Of a DNA stretch of 44,246 nt, positions 16,779-26,900 are shown one piece after another. The notes under the pieces were generated by a model. It saw only the letters and a list, made by a program, of their open reading frames with translations, was not told the origin of the DNA and searched no databases. The stretch is from an uncultured Clostridium sp. GTDB taxonomy: Bacteria; Bacillota; Clostridia; TANB77; CAG-508. Where the stretch lies: positions 1-44,246 of the forward strand of contig USJO01000006.1 of assembly GCA_900555075.1 (NCBI GenBank). Direction: 5' to 3'. Each line of letters starts with the position of its first letter. Position 1 is the stretch's first letter. The position numbers were made by a program, and so were the translations under genes.

Positions 16779-18644
16779 TTGAAAATAAATAATTTAAAAA
16801 TAAATGGATTTGGAAAAATAGAAAATAAAGAAATAAAATTATCAGATAATATTAATTTAATTTATGGAGAAAATGAAGCGGGAAAAACAACATTATTAAA
16901 ATTTATTTCTGGAATGTTTTATGGAATTTCAAAAAATAAAAATAAAAAAGAAATTCCGGACTATGAAAAATATAAACCATGGAAGGCAGAAGAATATTCT
17001 GGAAAAATAGAATATGTTTTAGACAATAAAGAAACATTTGAAGTGTTTAGAGATTTTAATAAAAAAAATCCAAAAATATATAAAAATTCAGAAGATATTT
17101 CTAAGAATTTTAATATAGATAAAACCAGAGGGAATGAATTTTTTTATGAACAAACAAATATTGATGAGCAAATATTTTCTTCAACAACATTAATTGAACA
17201 AAAAGAGGTGGTATTAGATAACAGCGAACAAAACATCCTAACACAAAAAATTGCCAATTTGTTATTAACAGGAGAAGAAAACGTGTCATACAAAAAGACA
17301 AAAGACCTTTTAAACAAGAAACAAAACGAAGAGGTTGGAAGCTCAAGAACCGTAGGCAGACCGTTAAACGTTATTACTGAAAAAATAGAAAAGTTAATGA
17401 AAGAGAAAGAAAGCTTAGCAATAAGCGATGAAAAAAAAGAAGAAATAGAAATAAGGCAAAAAAACACAAAAGATAAAATAAATGAAAAAGAAATAAAAAT
17501 AAACTTAATAAAAAAAATAAATTCAAAAAAAATAGAAGAAAATATCGAAGAAGAAAAAATAAAAATAAATAATGAGATAATAAATAATGAAAAAATAAAA
17601 ATAAATAATTTAAAAAATAAAATAAAAGAAAATAAAATAAAAATAAATAAAAAAAATAATAAAATAAATATAATTATTTTAATTTTATTATTAATAATTA
17701 ATTTAATTTTATTTATTTTAAAAGCAAATAAAATTATTAATATTTTATTACTTGTTGTAACCCTTGCAATTTCTGGAATTATAATTATAAAAAAAATAAA
17801 AACAAATAAAAAAATAAACTTAAAAAAAATAGAAGAAAATAAATATTTGTTAGAAAAAGAAACAACAGAAAATAATATTAAAACAATAGAAGAAAAAATA
17901 AATAAAATAAATTTAGAAAAAATACAAAAAAATGAATTAGAAAAAAATCAAATAAAAAATGAGTTCAAAAATAAAATAGATGAAAATGAAATTGATTATT
18001 TATTATCTGAAAATAAAATAACAATAAATAATATTTTAGAAAGTTTAGAAGGTGAATTATCTTCTTTAAAAATACAATTACATACAAGTGAAATTGATTA
18101 TAATAATATTTTAAAAAAGTTAGAAGAGAAAGCAAAAATAGAAGAAAATTTACAAGGAGCTTTGTATAATAAAAAGGAAATATTAAAGTTAGAAAAAGAA
18201 ATCAACATTGCAAGAACTGCCTTAGAGAGAGCATATGATAAAATGAAAAAAGAAATAACACCAAAATTTACAAAAAGTCTTTCAACTATTGTAGATAGAG
18301 TTTCAGATGGGAAATATAATAAAATAAATTTTATAGATGGTGAAGGTTTAATTGTGGAGCTTGAAAATGGAGAATATGTAAATGCAAATAAGCTAAGCAT
18401 AGGAACAATAGACCAATTATATTTATCCCTTCGTTTATCAGCAATGCAAGAGATAACCAAAGAGAAAATGCCAATAATACTAGATGAAACCTTCGCATAT
18501 TATGACAACCAAAGATTAAAGAATATACTTACATATATAGATGAAGAATTAAAAGAAAACCAAGTGATAATTTTTACCTGTTCAAATAGGGAAAAAGAAA
18601 TATTAGAAAAAAATAATATAAAATTTAATTATATTAATATTTAA
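16779..18644 (+). CDS. yhaN: YhaN-like SMC/SbcC-type ATPase
   Basis: A 621-residue ATPase. The Walker A loop GENEAGKTT lies near residue 30. A long Lys/Asn/Ile/Glu coiled coil follows, interrupted by two hydrophobic segments near residues 305-345 (NIIILILLLIINLILFIL and LLLVVTLAISGIII), then a second coil. The C-terminal ABC signature LSIGTIDQLYLSLRL and Walker B IILDETFAYYD complete the head domain. The central membrane pair is a feature of YhaN-type proteins and sets it apart from SbcC. Start is TTG 16779 behind GAGGTG, since upstream codons overlap yhaO. With YhaO it likely forms a membrane-tethered DNA end-processing complex. Coil codons are almost only AAA, AAT, ATA and GAA. Confidence 0.82.
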   Translation: MKINNLKINGFGKIENKEIKLSDNINLIYGENEAGKTTLLKFISGMFYGISKNKNKKEIPDYEKYKPWKAEEYSGKIEYVLDNKETFEVFRDFNKKNPKIYKNSEDISKNFNIDKTRGNEFFYEQTNIDEQIFSSTTLIEQKEVVLDNSEQNILTQKIANLLLTGEENVSYKKTKDLLNKKQNEEVGSSRTVGRPLNVITEKIEKLMKEKESLAISDEKKEEIEIRQKNTKDKINEKEIKINLIKKINSKKIEENIEEEKIKINNEIINNEKIKINNLKNKIKENKIKINKKNNKINIIILILLLIINLILFILKANKIINILLLVVTLAISGIIIIKKIKTNKKINLKKIEENKYLLEKETTENNIKTIEEKINKINLEKIQKNELEKNQIKNEFKNKIDENEIDYLLSENKITINNILESLEGELSSLKIQLHTSEIDYNNILKKLEEKAKIEENLQGALYNKKEILKLEKEINIARTALERAYDKMKKEITPKFTKSLSTIVDRVSDGKYNKINFIDGEGLIVELENGEYVNANKLSIGTIDQLYLSLRLSAMQEITKEKMPIILDETFAYYDNQRLKNILTYIDEELKENQVIIFTCSNREKEILEKNNIKFNYINI

Positions 18645-18668
18645 TTTACATAAAGTGTATGCCAAATG

Positions 18669-18698
18669 TTGACAAATGCTACTTGTTTATAGTATAAT
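18669..18698 (+). promoter_or_regulatory. sigma-A promoter of the VirD4-type unit
   Basis: TTGACA, 18 bases, TATAAT, a full consensus match except for spacing. Confidence 0.85.
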
Positions 18699-18730
18699 TT
18701 ATATGTAATTATACATAGGACAAGTAGCAT
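18676..18730. promoter_or_regulatory. 11-bp perfect inverted repeat across the promoter
   Basis: ATGCTACTTGT (18676-18686) and ACAAGTAGCAT (18720-18730) are perfect inverted copies. The left arm lies between the -35 and -10 elements and the right arm in the leader. A second nested pair, TATGTA/TACATA, lies between them. The position suits an operator with two half sites, or a repression loop, more than a terminator. Confidence 0.65.
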
Positions 18731-18757
18731 AAATTTTGATAAGAGAGGTGCTATTAA

Positions 18758-19321
18758 ATGGAAAATTTTGTAGGAAAGCATTTTAGCATTACAGATCCAC
18801 AAAATGTTAGAACTGTAGTATACGAAGTAAGCAAAACAGAAAAAGAGTTAGAAAAAAATTCTCCTAAATTTACTATACAAAGGTTAGATAGTACAGAAGA
18901 ATATGTTGGAGAAAAAATACGTAAAACGTTTTATATAGATAATCCAAAACCAGAAGGAAATAGATTAGCTATATTCTCATTTGGCAAGGATAAAGTTGTT
19001 ATAAACAATGGTGTATTAGACGGAGACAAGGTTATTATTGAAAAAACGCCACTTCCTTTTAATTTTAAGAAGTATTATGAAGAAGAGGATACGGAAGTAA
19101 GGGACTTTACATATACGCCAAATTTAAAAAGACCTATTACAATTATAGATTTAGACACAGTTGAAGAAGTAAAACCAGTTTTATACTTTGATGAAACAAC
19201 AAACGAAGTAAAAGGAAAATGCAAATTAAAAGCACATAAGAATTACTTTGCCTTTGAAATAAGACAAGGAGAAGATGATGATTATATTTTAGTGGGTGGT
19301 AGCCCAGTATTTAAAAAGTAA
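18758..19321 (+). CDS. unknown 187-residue protein, first gene of the VirD4-type unit
   Basis: It begins MENFVGKHFSITDPQNVRT and ends LVGGSPVFKK. It is acidic and soluble-looking, with beta-rich segments and no signal peptide, membrane segment or cysteine pattern. I do not recognise a family. GAGAGGTG precedes the ATG. It directly follows the promoter with the inverted repeat and is followed 11 bases later by a 49-residue ORF and then the VirD4-type ATPase. It may therefore be a partner or substrate of that ATPase, but this rests on position only. Confidence 0.75.
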   Translation: MENFVGKHFSITDPQNVRTVVYEVSKTEKELEKNSPKFTIQRLDSTEEYVGEKIRKTFYIDNPKPEGNRLAIFSFGKDKVVINNGVLDGDKVIIEKTPLPFNFKKYYEEEDTEVRDFTYTPNLKRPITIIDLDTVEEVKPVLYFDETTNEVKGKCKLKAHKNYFAFEIRQGEDDDYILVGGSPVFKK

Positions 19322-19332
19322 GGAGGTAGTTG

Positions 19333-19482
19333 ATGATGGGAATTGAAGAATTTGATCCTATTTCTCAACCAAAAAGATTAAAAAGTGCAACAGAATTAAG
19401 GAAATTACCAGCAGATAAAAAGCTAGTAATACCGGCAATAACAACTAAAAAGGAAAAAGAAGTAGAAGAAATAGAAAAATAG
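19333..19482 (+). CDS. small protein, 49 residues, in the VirD4-type unit
   Basis: A short frame starting MMGIEEFDPISQPKRLKSAT and ending KKEKEVEEIEK, with AGGAGG six bases before the ATG. It is charged, with no hydrophobic segment. The tight packing between two genes of one transcript (11 bases from the first, 24 from the next) and the full Shine-Dalgarno site argue that it is real. Family unknown. Confidence 0.65.
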   Translation: MMGIEEFDPISQPKRLKSATELRKLPADKKLVIPAITTKKEKEVEEIEK

Positions 19483-19506
19483 AAAACCAAAGAATAGGTG
19501 ATTTTA

Positions 19507-21514
19507 ATGGGAAATAAAATAAGTTATGCTTTAAAAAAATGCAAATCTGTTTTTATAATTGCGTTAATACTATGGATTATACTTTCCATAGTATTAATTG
19601 CGCCTGTTAGTATAAGTTGGGTTGAATCAATAGAAAAAGGCAATGGGAATTTTATTGAAAACTTATTTAACAGTAATTTTGGCAATATAGGAGCTAATTT
19701 GGGAAAAGCATTTTCAGGTGAATACATTCGAACTTATCTGAAATGTGAGTTATGGACAGCTATTATAATATTAGGTTTTGCTATAGTTGGTATGATAAAA
19801 ACAATGCCGAAACATGATTATACAGATATTGAGCATGGATCAAGTGATTGGGCAAAAGGAGAACAATATTCTATTTTAAGTAAAAATAAAGGTATTTTAC
19901 TTGCAGAAAAACATTTTTTACCAGTAGATAAAAGAGGAAATATAAATGTATTAGTAGTTGGACGGTTCAGGTTCTGGTAAATCTGCTTCATATGTTATTC
20001 CAAATGCATATCAATTACTAGGTTCATATGTATTTACGGATCCTAAAGGAGAGCTTTATGATAAAACAGCGGGATATCTACGAGAACAAGGTTATGATAT
20101 AAAAATATTAAATTTAGTAAATCCAAAAAATAGCGATGGGTATAATCCATTAATGCATATAGAGAGTGAAATAGATGTTGATGTTATTGCAAACACTATA
20201 GTAAAAGGCCAAAAAATAGAAGGAAGCACATCAGATCCATATTGGGATGATATGGCAGAAATGCTACTTAAAGCATTAATATATTATTTATTAGCAACAA
20301 GACCAGAAGAAGAACAAAATTTAGTAAGCTGTGCAGAATTAGTTAGAGCAGCAAATAGTAATGGAGGAGGAAACCTTCTTACAGAACTTATGAACCAATT
20401 ACCATATGACCATCCAGCAAGAATGAATTACAAATCTATTGAAATTGCACCTGAAAAAACATATAGTTCTATTTTAAGTACTCTTCAATCAAAGCTAGGT
20501 AAATTTGATTCAAAGGAAATAGCAGAATTAACCTCAACGAACACAATAAATTTTGAAGATATTGGAAAAAGGAAAACAGCAGTATATGTTATATCATCAG
20601 ATACACATGCAGCATATGATTTCTTACTTACAATATTCTTCTCACAAATGATACAAAGATTATATGATTTTGCAGATAGGAGTGGTGGACAACTTCCACA
20701 AGCTACATTCTTTATATTAGACGAATTTGCAAACATTGGTAAAATACCAGACTTTGATAAAAAAATATCTACCTCAAGAAGTAGAAAAATATCTTTTAGT
20801 GTTATATTACAAAATTTAGACCAATTAGAAGCAGTATATGAAAAATCAAACGAGACAATAATAGGCAACTGTGATACATGTATATTCTTAGGAAGTAACT
20901 CACAAAAAACAGTTGAATATTTTTCAAAAGAATTAGGAGAAAAAACAATATCACACGAAAGTTGGTCTATAAATAAAGATAAAAATATGTGGAGACAAGG
21001 TTTCAACAAATCAGATCAGATAATGGCAAGGGCTTTAATGACACCAGATGAATTAAGAAGATTAGACAATGATGTGTGCATTATTTTAGAAAAAGGTTTA
21101 AAACCAATAAAAGCAGAAAAGTATTACTACTTTAAATATGGAACTGCAAAATTAGTAGAAAAATATGCATGTAGCCATAATTCAGTTCCGCCAATAGATA
21201 GAGGGAAATGGAGAAAATATAATCCATACAATCCTTATGTTGAAGAAAAAGGAGAAGAAAAGGGAAAAGATACAAAAATAGAGTCACTAGACGACTTATT
21301 TGAAGAAACACCTGTAAATAAGCCAAAAGAGGAGAATAAGAAAATGAACTCAAAAAATGAATCTCTAGATAGCTTATTTGCAGAAACACCATCAAATAAA
21401 GTTGAAGAAAAAAAAGTTGAAACAAATAAAGAGGAAAGTAGCACATATGACTTGCAAAAAGAATTAGAAGCAAAATTTGATGAGCTTTTTGGATCATTTG
21501 ATGATAACACATAA
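19507..21514 (+). CDS. VirD4/TraG-type coupling ATPase (needs +1 shift at 19963)
   Basis: A 668-residue protein when the CGGT at 19963 is read as one Gly. Two N-terminal membrane segments (about residues 15-38 and 80-100) are followed by the Walker A loop VGGSGSGKS at residues 151-159, where the shift occurs. FTDPKGELYDKTA, the Walker B FFILDEFANIG and SFSVILQNLDQLE follow, all typical of type IV coupling proteins. These are hexameric DNA or protein pumps that link substrate to a type IV secretion channel. The tail (from about 590) has acidic ESLDDLFEETP and ESLDSLFAETP repeats. ATG 19507 is chosen for AGGTG six bases upstream. No relaxase, VirB4 or other conjugation gene is in the window, so the ATPase is an orphan here. 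Confidence 0.85.
19963..19966 (+). other. CGGT +1 shift site in the Walker A loop of VirD4-type ATPase
   Basis: GGA-C-GGT-TCA. Reading CGGT as one Gly (residue 153) yields VGGSGSGKS. Without it translation ends five codons later. Confidence 0.92.
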
Positions 21515-21530
21515 AATTAAGGGGAATAGA

Positions 21531-22106
21531 ATGAATATAGGAATTGATATAGATGATACCATAAATAGATTGTCTGATATACTTCCACAATATGCAATAA
21601 AATATAATGAAGAAAATAAAATTGATTATGAAGTAGCAATTAATAGATGGGGATTTGAAGAGGCTTTTGGATGGGATGAAGACCATATAAAAAAGTTTTT
21701 AAATCAATATATTAAAAGATGTTATAATGAAGTTGGAATAAAAAATGAAGCACAAGAATATATAAATAAATTAAAAGAAGATGGAAACAAGATAATTATA
21801 ATAACTGCTAGAGGAAGTCAACATTGTGGCGATATATATAATATTTCTAAAGACTGGTTTATAAAGCAAGGTATTAATATTGATAAATTAGAAGTTGAAT
21901 GTCCACAAAAGGTGGAAAAGTGCAAAGAAAACAAAATAGATATATTTATTGACGATAATGTTCAAAACTGTAAAGAGGTACACGAAGCTTTGAACATTCC
22001 TGTATTATTATTTGATAGCATTTATAATCAAGAAGATACAACATTAAAAAGAGTACACTCTTGGAAAGAAGCATATGAGGAAATAAAAAAGACAATAAAT
22101 GAATAA
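21531..22106 (+). CDS. 5'(3')-deoxyribonucleotidase-like HAD phosphatase
   Basis: A 191-residue protein of the NT5C family in the HAD superfamily. Motif I is GIDIDDTIN (nucleophile Asp, acid/base Asp), motif II IITARG, and motif IV FIDDNVQNC. Members remove phosphate from (deoxy)nucleoside monophosphates, though many bacterial ones have unknown substrates. GGGG lies before ATG 21531, 16 bases after the stop of the VirD4-type gene, so it may be cotranscribed with that unit. A strong terminator follows. Confidence 0.82.
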   Translation: MNIGIDIDDTINRLSDILPQYAIKYNEENKIDYEVAINRWGFEEAFGWDEDHIKKFLNQYIKRCYNEVGIKNEAQEYINKLKEDGNKIIIITARGSQHCGDIYNISKDWFIKQGINIDKLEVECPQKVEKCKENKIDIFIDDNVQNCKEVHEALNIPVLLFDSIYNQEDTTLKRVHSWKEAYEEIKKTINE

Positions 22107-22110
22107 AACA

Positions 22111-22170
22111 AAGGCTTTTAGAATGAATCTGTTCAATCTGAATTTAAACAATTATTATTCTAAAAGCCTT
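22111..22170. terminator. terminator between the nucleotidase and the sensor kinase
   Basis: A perfect 14-bp stem, AAGGCTTTTAGAAT (22111-22124) with 22157-22170, a 32-base loop and flanking A and T runs. It serves two convergent genes. Confidence 0.85.
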
Positions 22171-22176
22171 AAATTT

Positions 22177-23985
22177 TTAATTAGGAATTTCAATATAAAA
22201 TGAAGTCCCTTTTCCTTTCCTAGTTTCAAAACGTATATTTCCATTAAAATGTGCTCTAATATTTGAATAAGACATAAATAGACCAAGACCAGTTCCATTT
22301 TTACCTTTCGTAGTAGTCATTTCTTTAAATAGTTTTGATTTAACTGAATCTGGGATTCCACTAGCAAAGTCCTGAACCTTAATTACTAGAAGATTGTCCT
22401 TGCTATATATATTCAAAACAACCTTTTGATTAGGTGTGCCATTATAGGCTTGTATTGCATTAGAAATTATATTATTTGCAACCTGTACTAAGCTATTAAC
22501 ATTTCCCTTTACAACAGTATTTAAAGGAATTTCCAAGGTTTCCTCTAATTCTACTAATGAATGACTTAACTCGTGTTTCATAAGTATGTTAACCTGTCTT
22601 ATAAAATCATCAATTGTAAAACTTGTAAATGTAGTATTATCAGAAAATGCTACAGCTTGACCTTTAACAGTAGTAATAACATCAGACATATATGAAAGAT
22701 GAGTTTGTATTTTTTTAATCCATTCCTCCATATCATTAGCAATTTCTTTATGGTCACTAACTGTTACTTCAGGATCCCCAATAGAACTTCTGTATTCATT
22801 TATTAAATCTAGAATACCTTCGGTGGCGCCAGATATTGACATTATAGGAGTTTTAAGGTTGTGTGCAATTCCTCCTATCATTTGACCAAGTGTTGCCAAA
22901 CGCTCTCTTTCTACTAATATATCTTGATTGTCTTTTATTGTTTTTACGTCTTCTTTATGCTGAGTAATGTCCTTAAATAATATAAGTGTTCCAAGGTAAG
23001 AGTTTTTATTTCTGATACTATTAATTTCTATATTAAAGTATTTTTTTATTTGTGTAAAATGTCTCTCAATATTAACAGTATTATTATTATTTTTAGTTGA
23101 TGATATAAGGTTTAAAAAATCTTCATTTTTATTTTTACTATTAGATAATCTATCTAATAAATGACCAATATATACATTTCTAACCTCACTAGGTTTTAAA
23201 GAAAATAAATCTAAAAATGTTTTATTAAAGTCTGTTATATAATTGTCCCCATTTACTATAATATATCCATCGGACATTCTATCAACAATTCTTTGTAATG
23301 CAATAGGTGCAACCTTAAGAAAGTCAAACTTCGAAATTGCAAGAGTAATAAATATACTAGTAAGTGCAAATGTAACTGGTGTAACGTAAATAGACATTGG
23401 TACGATAGTGAAAAAACCAAGTAAATTAACTGTTACCGAAATTATACAACCTATAATTATCAATAATGCTTGTTTTGAAAATAACCCTGAATTCTTAACA
23501 GAATATTTTATAAGTATATAGAATGTTATTAGGTACAAAACAAATGTATATATTGCATGTATATAGAATAAACTTCCATAGACGTTTTCATTAAGGTTTG
23601 TTGAATATACTTTATAAAACAAGTGATGTGCATTATTTGTCCATAATAAAATCAAAGAAAGTACAGGAATAATAAAAAGTAATAGGTACTTTTTTGTAAA
23701 TTTAAATTTTGTATTAGAGAAAGCTATACTAAACAAAAGAAAAATAACAGGTGAAAAGCATACTCCAATATATGTAAAATAATCAAATTTTATAGGATTG
23801 ATATTAAGTGTTTTGGCAAAGGTTGATTGCAAAATTAAGCTAATAATCCAAATTAATAATAATATAAATATTAATGAAGACAAAGTTTTTAATTGACTTT
23901 TTCCTTTATTATTTAAGGAAAATACCAATCCTATGTTAATTATAATACATGTAATTATTAATGTTATAAATATAAATAAACTCAC
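22177..23985 (-). CDS. membrane sensor histidine kinase coupled to the NRPS
   Basis: A 602-residue kinase. About seven hydrophobic segments occupy residues 1-220 (the 7TM histidine-kinase sensor type). A PAS-like domain lies at about 226-345, with the phosphoacceptor His375 in GGIAHNLKTPIMS. The ATPase domain has N-box NNIISNAIQAY and G-box KGKNGTGLGLF near the end. HNLKTP departs from the usual HELRTP, as in some families with unusual dimerisation domains. The start is GTG, immediately after the NRPS stop (TAAGTG), with AGGAG inside the last NRPS codons, so translation is coupled. No response regulator is in the window. It may sense the NRPS product or the state that needs it, which is inferred from linkage only. 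Confidence 0.88.
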   Translation of the reverse strand: MSLFIFITLIITCIIINIGLVFSLNNKGKSQLKTLSSLIFILLLIWIISLILQSTFAKTLNINPIKFDYFTYIGVCFSPVIFLLFSIAFSNTKFKFTKKYLLLFIIPVLSLILLWTNNAHHLFYKVYSTNLNENVYGSLFYIHAIYTFVLYLITFYILIKYSVKNSGLFSKQALLIIIGCIISVTVNLLGFFTIVPMSIYVTPVTFALTSIFITLAISKFDFLKVAPIALQRIVDRMSDGYIIVNGDNYITDFNKTFLDLFSLKPSEVRNVYIGHLLDRLSNSKNKNEDFLNLISSTKNNNNTVNIERHFTQIKKYFNIEINSIRNKNSYLGTLILFKDITQHKEDVKTIKDNQDILVERERLATLGQMIGGIAHNLKTPIMSISGATEGILDLINEYRSSIGDPEVTVSDHKEIANDMEEWIKKIQTHLSYMSDVITTVKGQAVAFSDNTTFTSFTIDDFIRQVNILMKHELSHSLVELEETLEIPLNTVVKGNVNSLVQVANNIISNAIQAYNGTPNQKVVLNIYSKDNLLVIKVQDFASGIPDSVKSKLFKEMTTTKGKNGTGLGLFMSYSNIRAHFNGNIRFETRKGKGTSFYIEIPN

Positions 23986-26900
23986 TTACATCACTCTCCT
24001 TAGTAATTCTAAAAATTTCATCATATATTTATCTGAAATTTTTGGCCAATTAAATCCAATTTTAGATAGATATTTTATTGTTGCTTCAGATTTTATTCTT
24101 ATATCAGTTTTATACATCAAATGTAAATTTTTATCAAGGTCATTTATTAAAAAATTTAAAATTTCTTTTTTATTTTTATCTTTCAATGTTGAGTTTATAA
24201 GCTTTGCAAAATCATCATCTTGCAATATTTTGAAATTTGTGTTTAACAATTTAAAGTATTTAAAGCATCTAGTTAAATAAATATGATTATGGTCAAATAA
24301 GTGGAATACTCTATTTGACTTATGTGGATGTGTCATCAATTTTACAATTGCAGTTGCAGTGCTGTCTATAGGAGTGAACTCCAAATAATTATATTCTATG
24401 CTCTTTGGTATTGCTCCAAGTTTAATAAATGCCACAATTCTATTTATAAAAGCATTTTCAATTGCATTTTCTTGAAAAACTCCATCTTTTATTCTAGGCA
24501 TTAGGTTTCCGAACACGTAAAATATATGCATCTAATCCGTCTAAAATTGCATCTAAAACTAAACATTCAGCTTCAAATTTACTTCTAATATAAACATTTT
24601 CTAGAGATTGACCTATATATAAACTATTCTCTCTAAAATATGTTATATGATTTAAATGTTGCTTTACAATATTACTATCAAAGGAATTACCTGATACACT
24701 CAAAGTTGAAATATGATACAATTTTTTATTAAAGCTTTTGCAAAAATCAATAGCGTATTGAACACTTTTTACATTTGTGTTGTAGAACTCATAGTAATTT
24801 CCATAATGAGCTACTCGTGCAGCAGTATTTACAACTGTATCTACATTGTTGGTGATATTTAGCAAGTCCTCCTGATTTAATCCAAAAACAGGTTTGCAAA
24901 TGTCACCTGTAATTGCAAAGATACGTTTTCCAAGTAGTTTATCATATTTATTACCAAAATAATAATTTAATTTTTGATGTAATTTTGCAGCAGCAGTAAG
25001 TCCAGGTTCTTGCCTTATAATACAATAAACATTTCCTTTCTCGTTACTGATAAATTTATCTAAAATATGTATTCCTAAAAATCCTGTTGCACCAGTTAAA
25101 AGAATATTTCCACAGTTTTTATATTTTAGTTCAAAAATACTAGGTACTTTTGTATTTAAACCTAATATGGTGTTATATTTCTTATAATTTTTTTCCATAT
25201 ACTTAAAATCATAATCTTCATCTGTAGATTTAGATTTCTTTACCAATTCAGATATAGTAGGAAACTTGAAAATATCAGCATATGAGATAGAATTTATAAT
25301 GGTCTTTAGTTCGATGTTTAGATTCATTGCTAAAATAGAGTCTCCACCAAGTTCAAAGAAATTATCTGTTATTCCTATTGGACTAACATTTAATATTTGC
25401 TCCCAGATTGAAACAAACTGTTTTTCTAAATCAGTTCTAGGTGCTACATATTCATTTTCTCTGCTAGAAGATAGTATTTCTTCTGGCAATTTAAGAGCTT
25501 TTTTATCTATTTTTCCATTTGGTGTATAAGGAAACTTATCTAATACTGTAAAATATGAAGGTATCATATATTTAGGTAAAGTACTTGATAAATGTTTCTT
25601 AAGAGATGTTATATTAATTTTGCTTTTTGCTGTAAAGTATGCAGAGATAAAGTCTCTATTATTTATAGTTTGTTTAATTACACAAGCCTTTTCAATACCA
25701 TTGTAGGCAAGTATTTGACTTTCAATTTCTCCAAGTTCAATTCTTAAACCTCTAATCTTAATTTGGTTATCTACTCTTTCTAAATATTCAATTTCTCCAT
25801 TTGGTAATAATTTGCAAAGGTCTCCGGTTTTATACATCAAGGTATTTGGAACAAAAGGATTGTTTATAAATACTTTTGTAGTTAATTCTAAATTATTCAA
25901 ATATCCTTTGCATACGCCATCTCCTGCAATAAATAATTCTCCAGTAATACCAATAGGAAGAGGATTGTTGAATTTATCTAATATATACATTTGAGTATTA
26001 GCAATAGGCCTTCCAATATTTATTTTATCTGAATTTGTTAAATCTTTTAAAGATGACCATACAGCAGTTTCTGTAGGACCATACATATTGTAAATTCTTG
26101 ATTTGCAAGATTCTTGAAGGGTCTTTAATAGTGCAGGAGGGAAAGGCTCTCCACCAACTAAAATATATTTTAAATTTGTTATAAAGCTAAAAGAATTTTC
26201 CTTAGCAAGTATGGCTTGCAATCTGGAAGGAGTTGTTTGCAATACTGTTACATTATTGTTTTTACATAAATCGTTAAACATATTTATATCTGTTTGTTCT
26301 TCTTCAGATGCAATTACCATTTTTATACCATTTAGTAATGGCAATAAACTTTCAAGAACAAATATATCAAATGAAAATGTAGTTATAGAAACTATAGTAT
26401 CTTTATTTGTAAATGCAAATTCCTTCATCATACCATAAATAAAGTTAATAATATTGTTTTGTTTTAGCATAACTCCTTTAGGAAGTCCTGTAGAACCAGA
26501 AGTATAGATAACATAGGCTAAATCCTCCGGAACATTTACATTTTCTAAATTGGTATTTGATAAAGAATATATTTCATTATCTTTTAAATCTATACAAATA
26601 GAATTTTTAAAGTTTATTAAATCTCGCAAATGATTTTGTGTTAGTAAAAGCTTACTATTACTGTTTTTTAGCATATAATCAATTCTATCTTTTGGATATG
26701 TTGGGTCAATAGGGATATAAGCCCCACCAGCTTTTAATACGGCTAAGATACCAATAATCATTTCTAGAGAACGATTAACCATAACACCAACAAGGTCATT
26801 TCTTTGAATTCCTTTGTTCCTTAAGTATGTAGCTAAACTATTAGCTTTTTCGTTTAACTCTTTGTAGGTTAATTTTTCCGTGCCAAACACAACAGCAATA

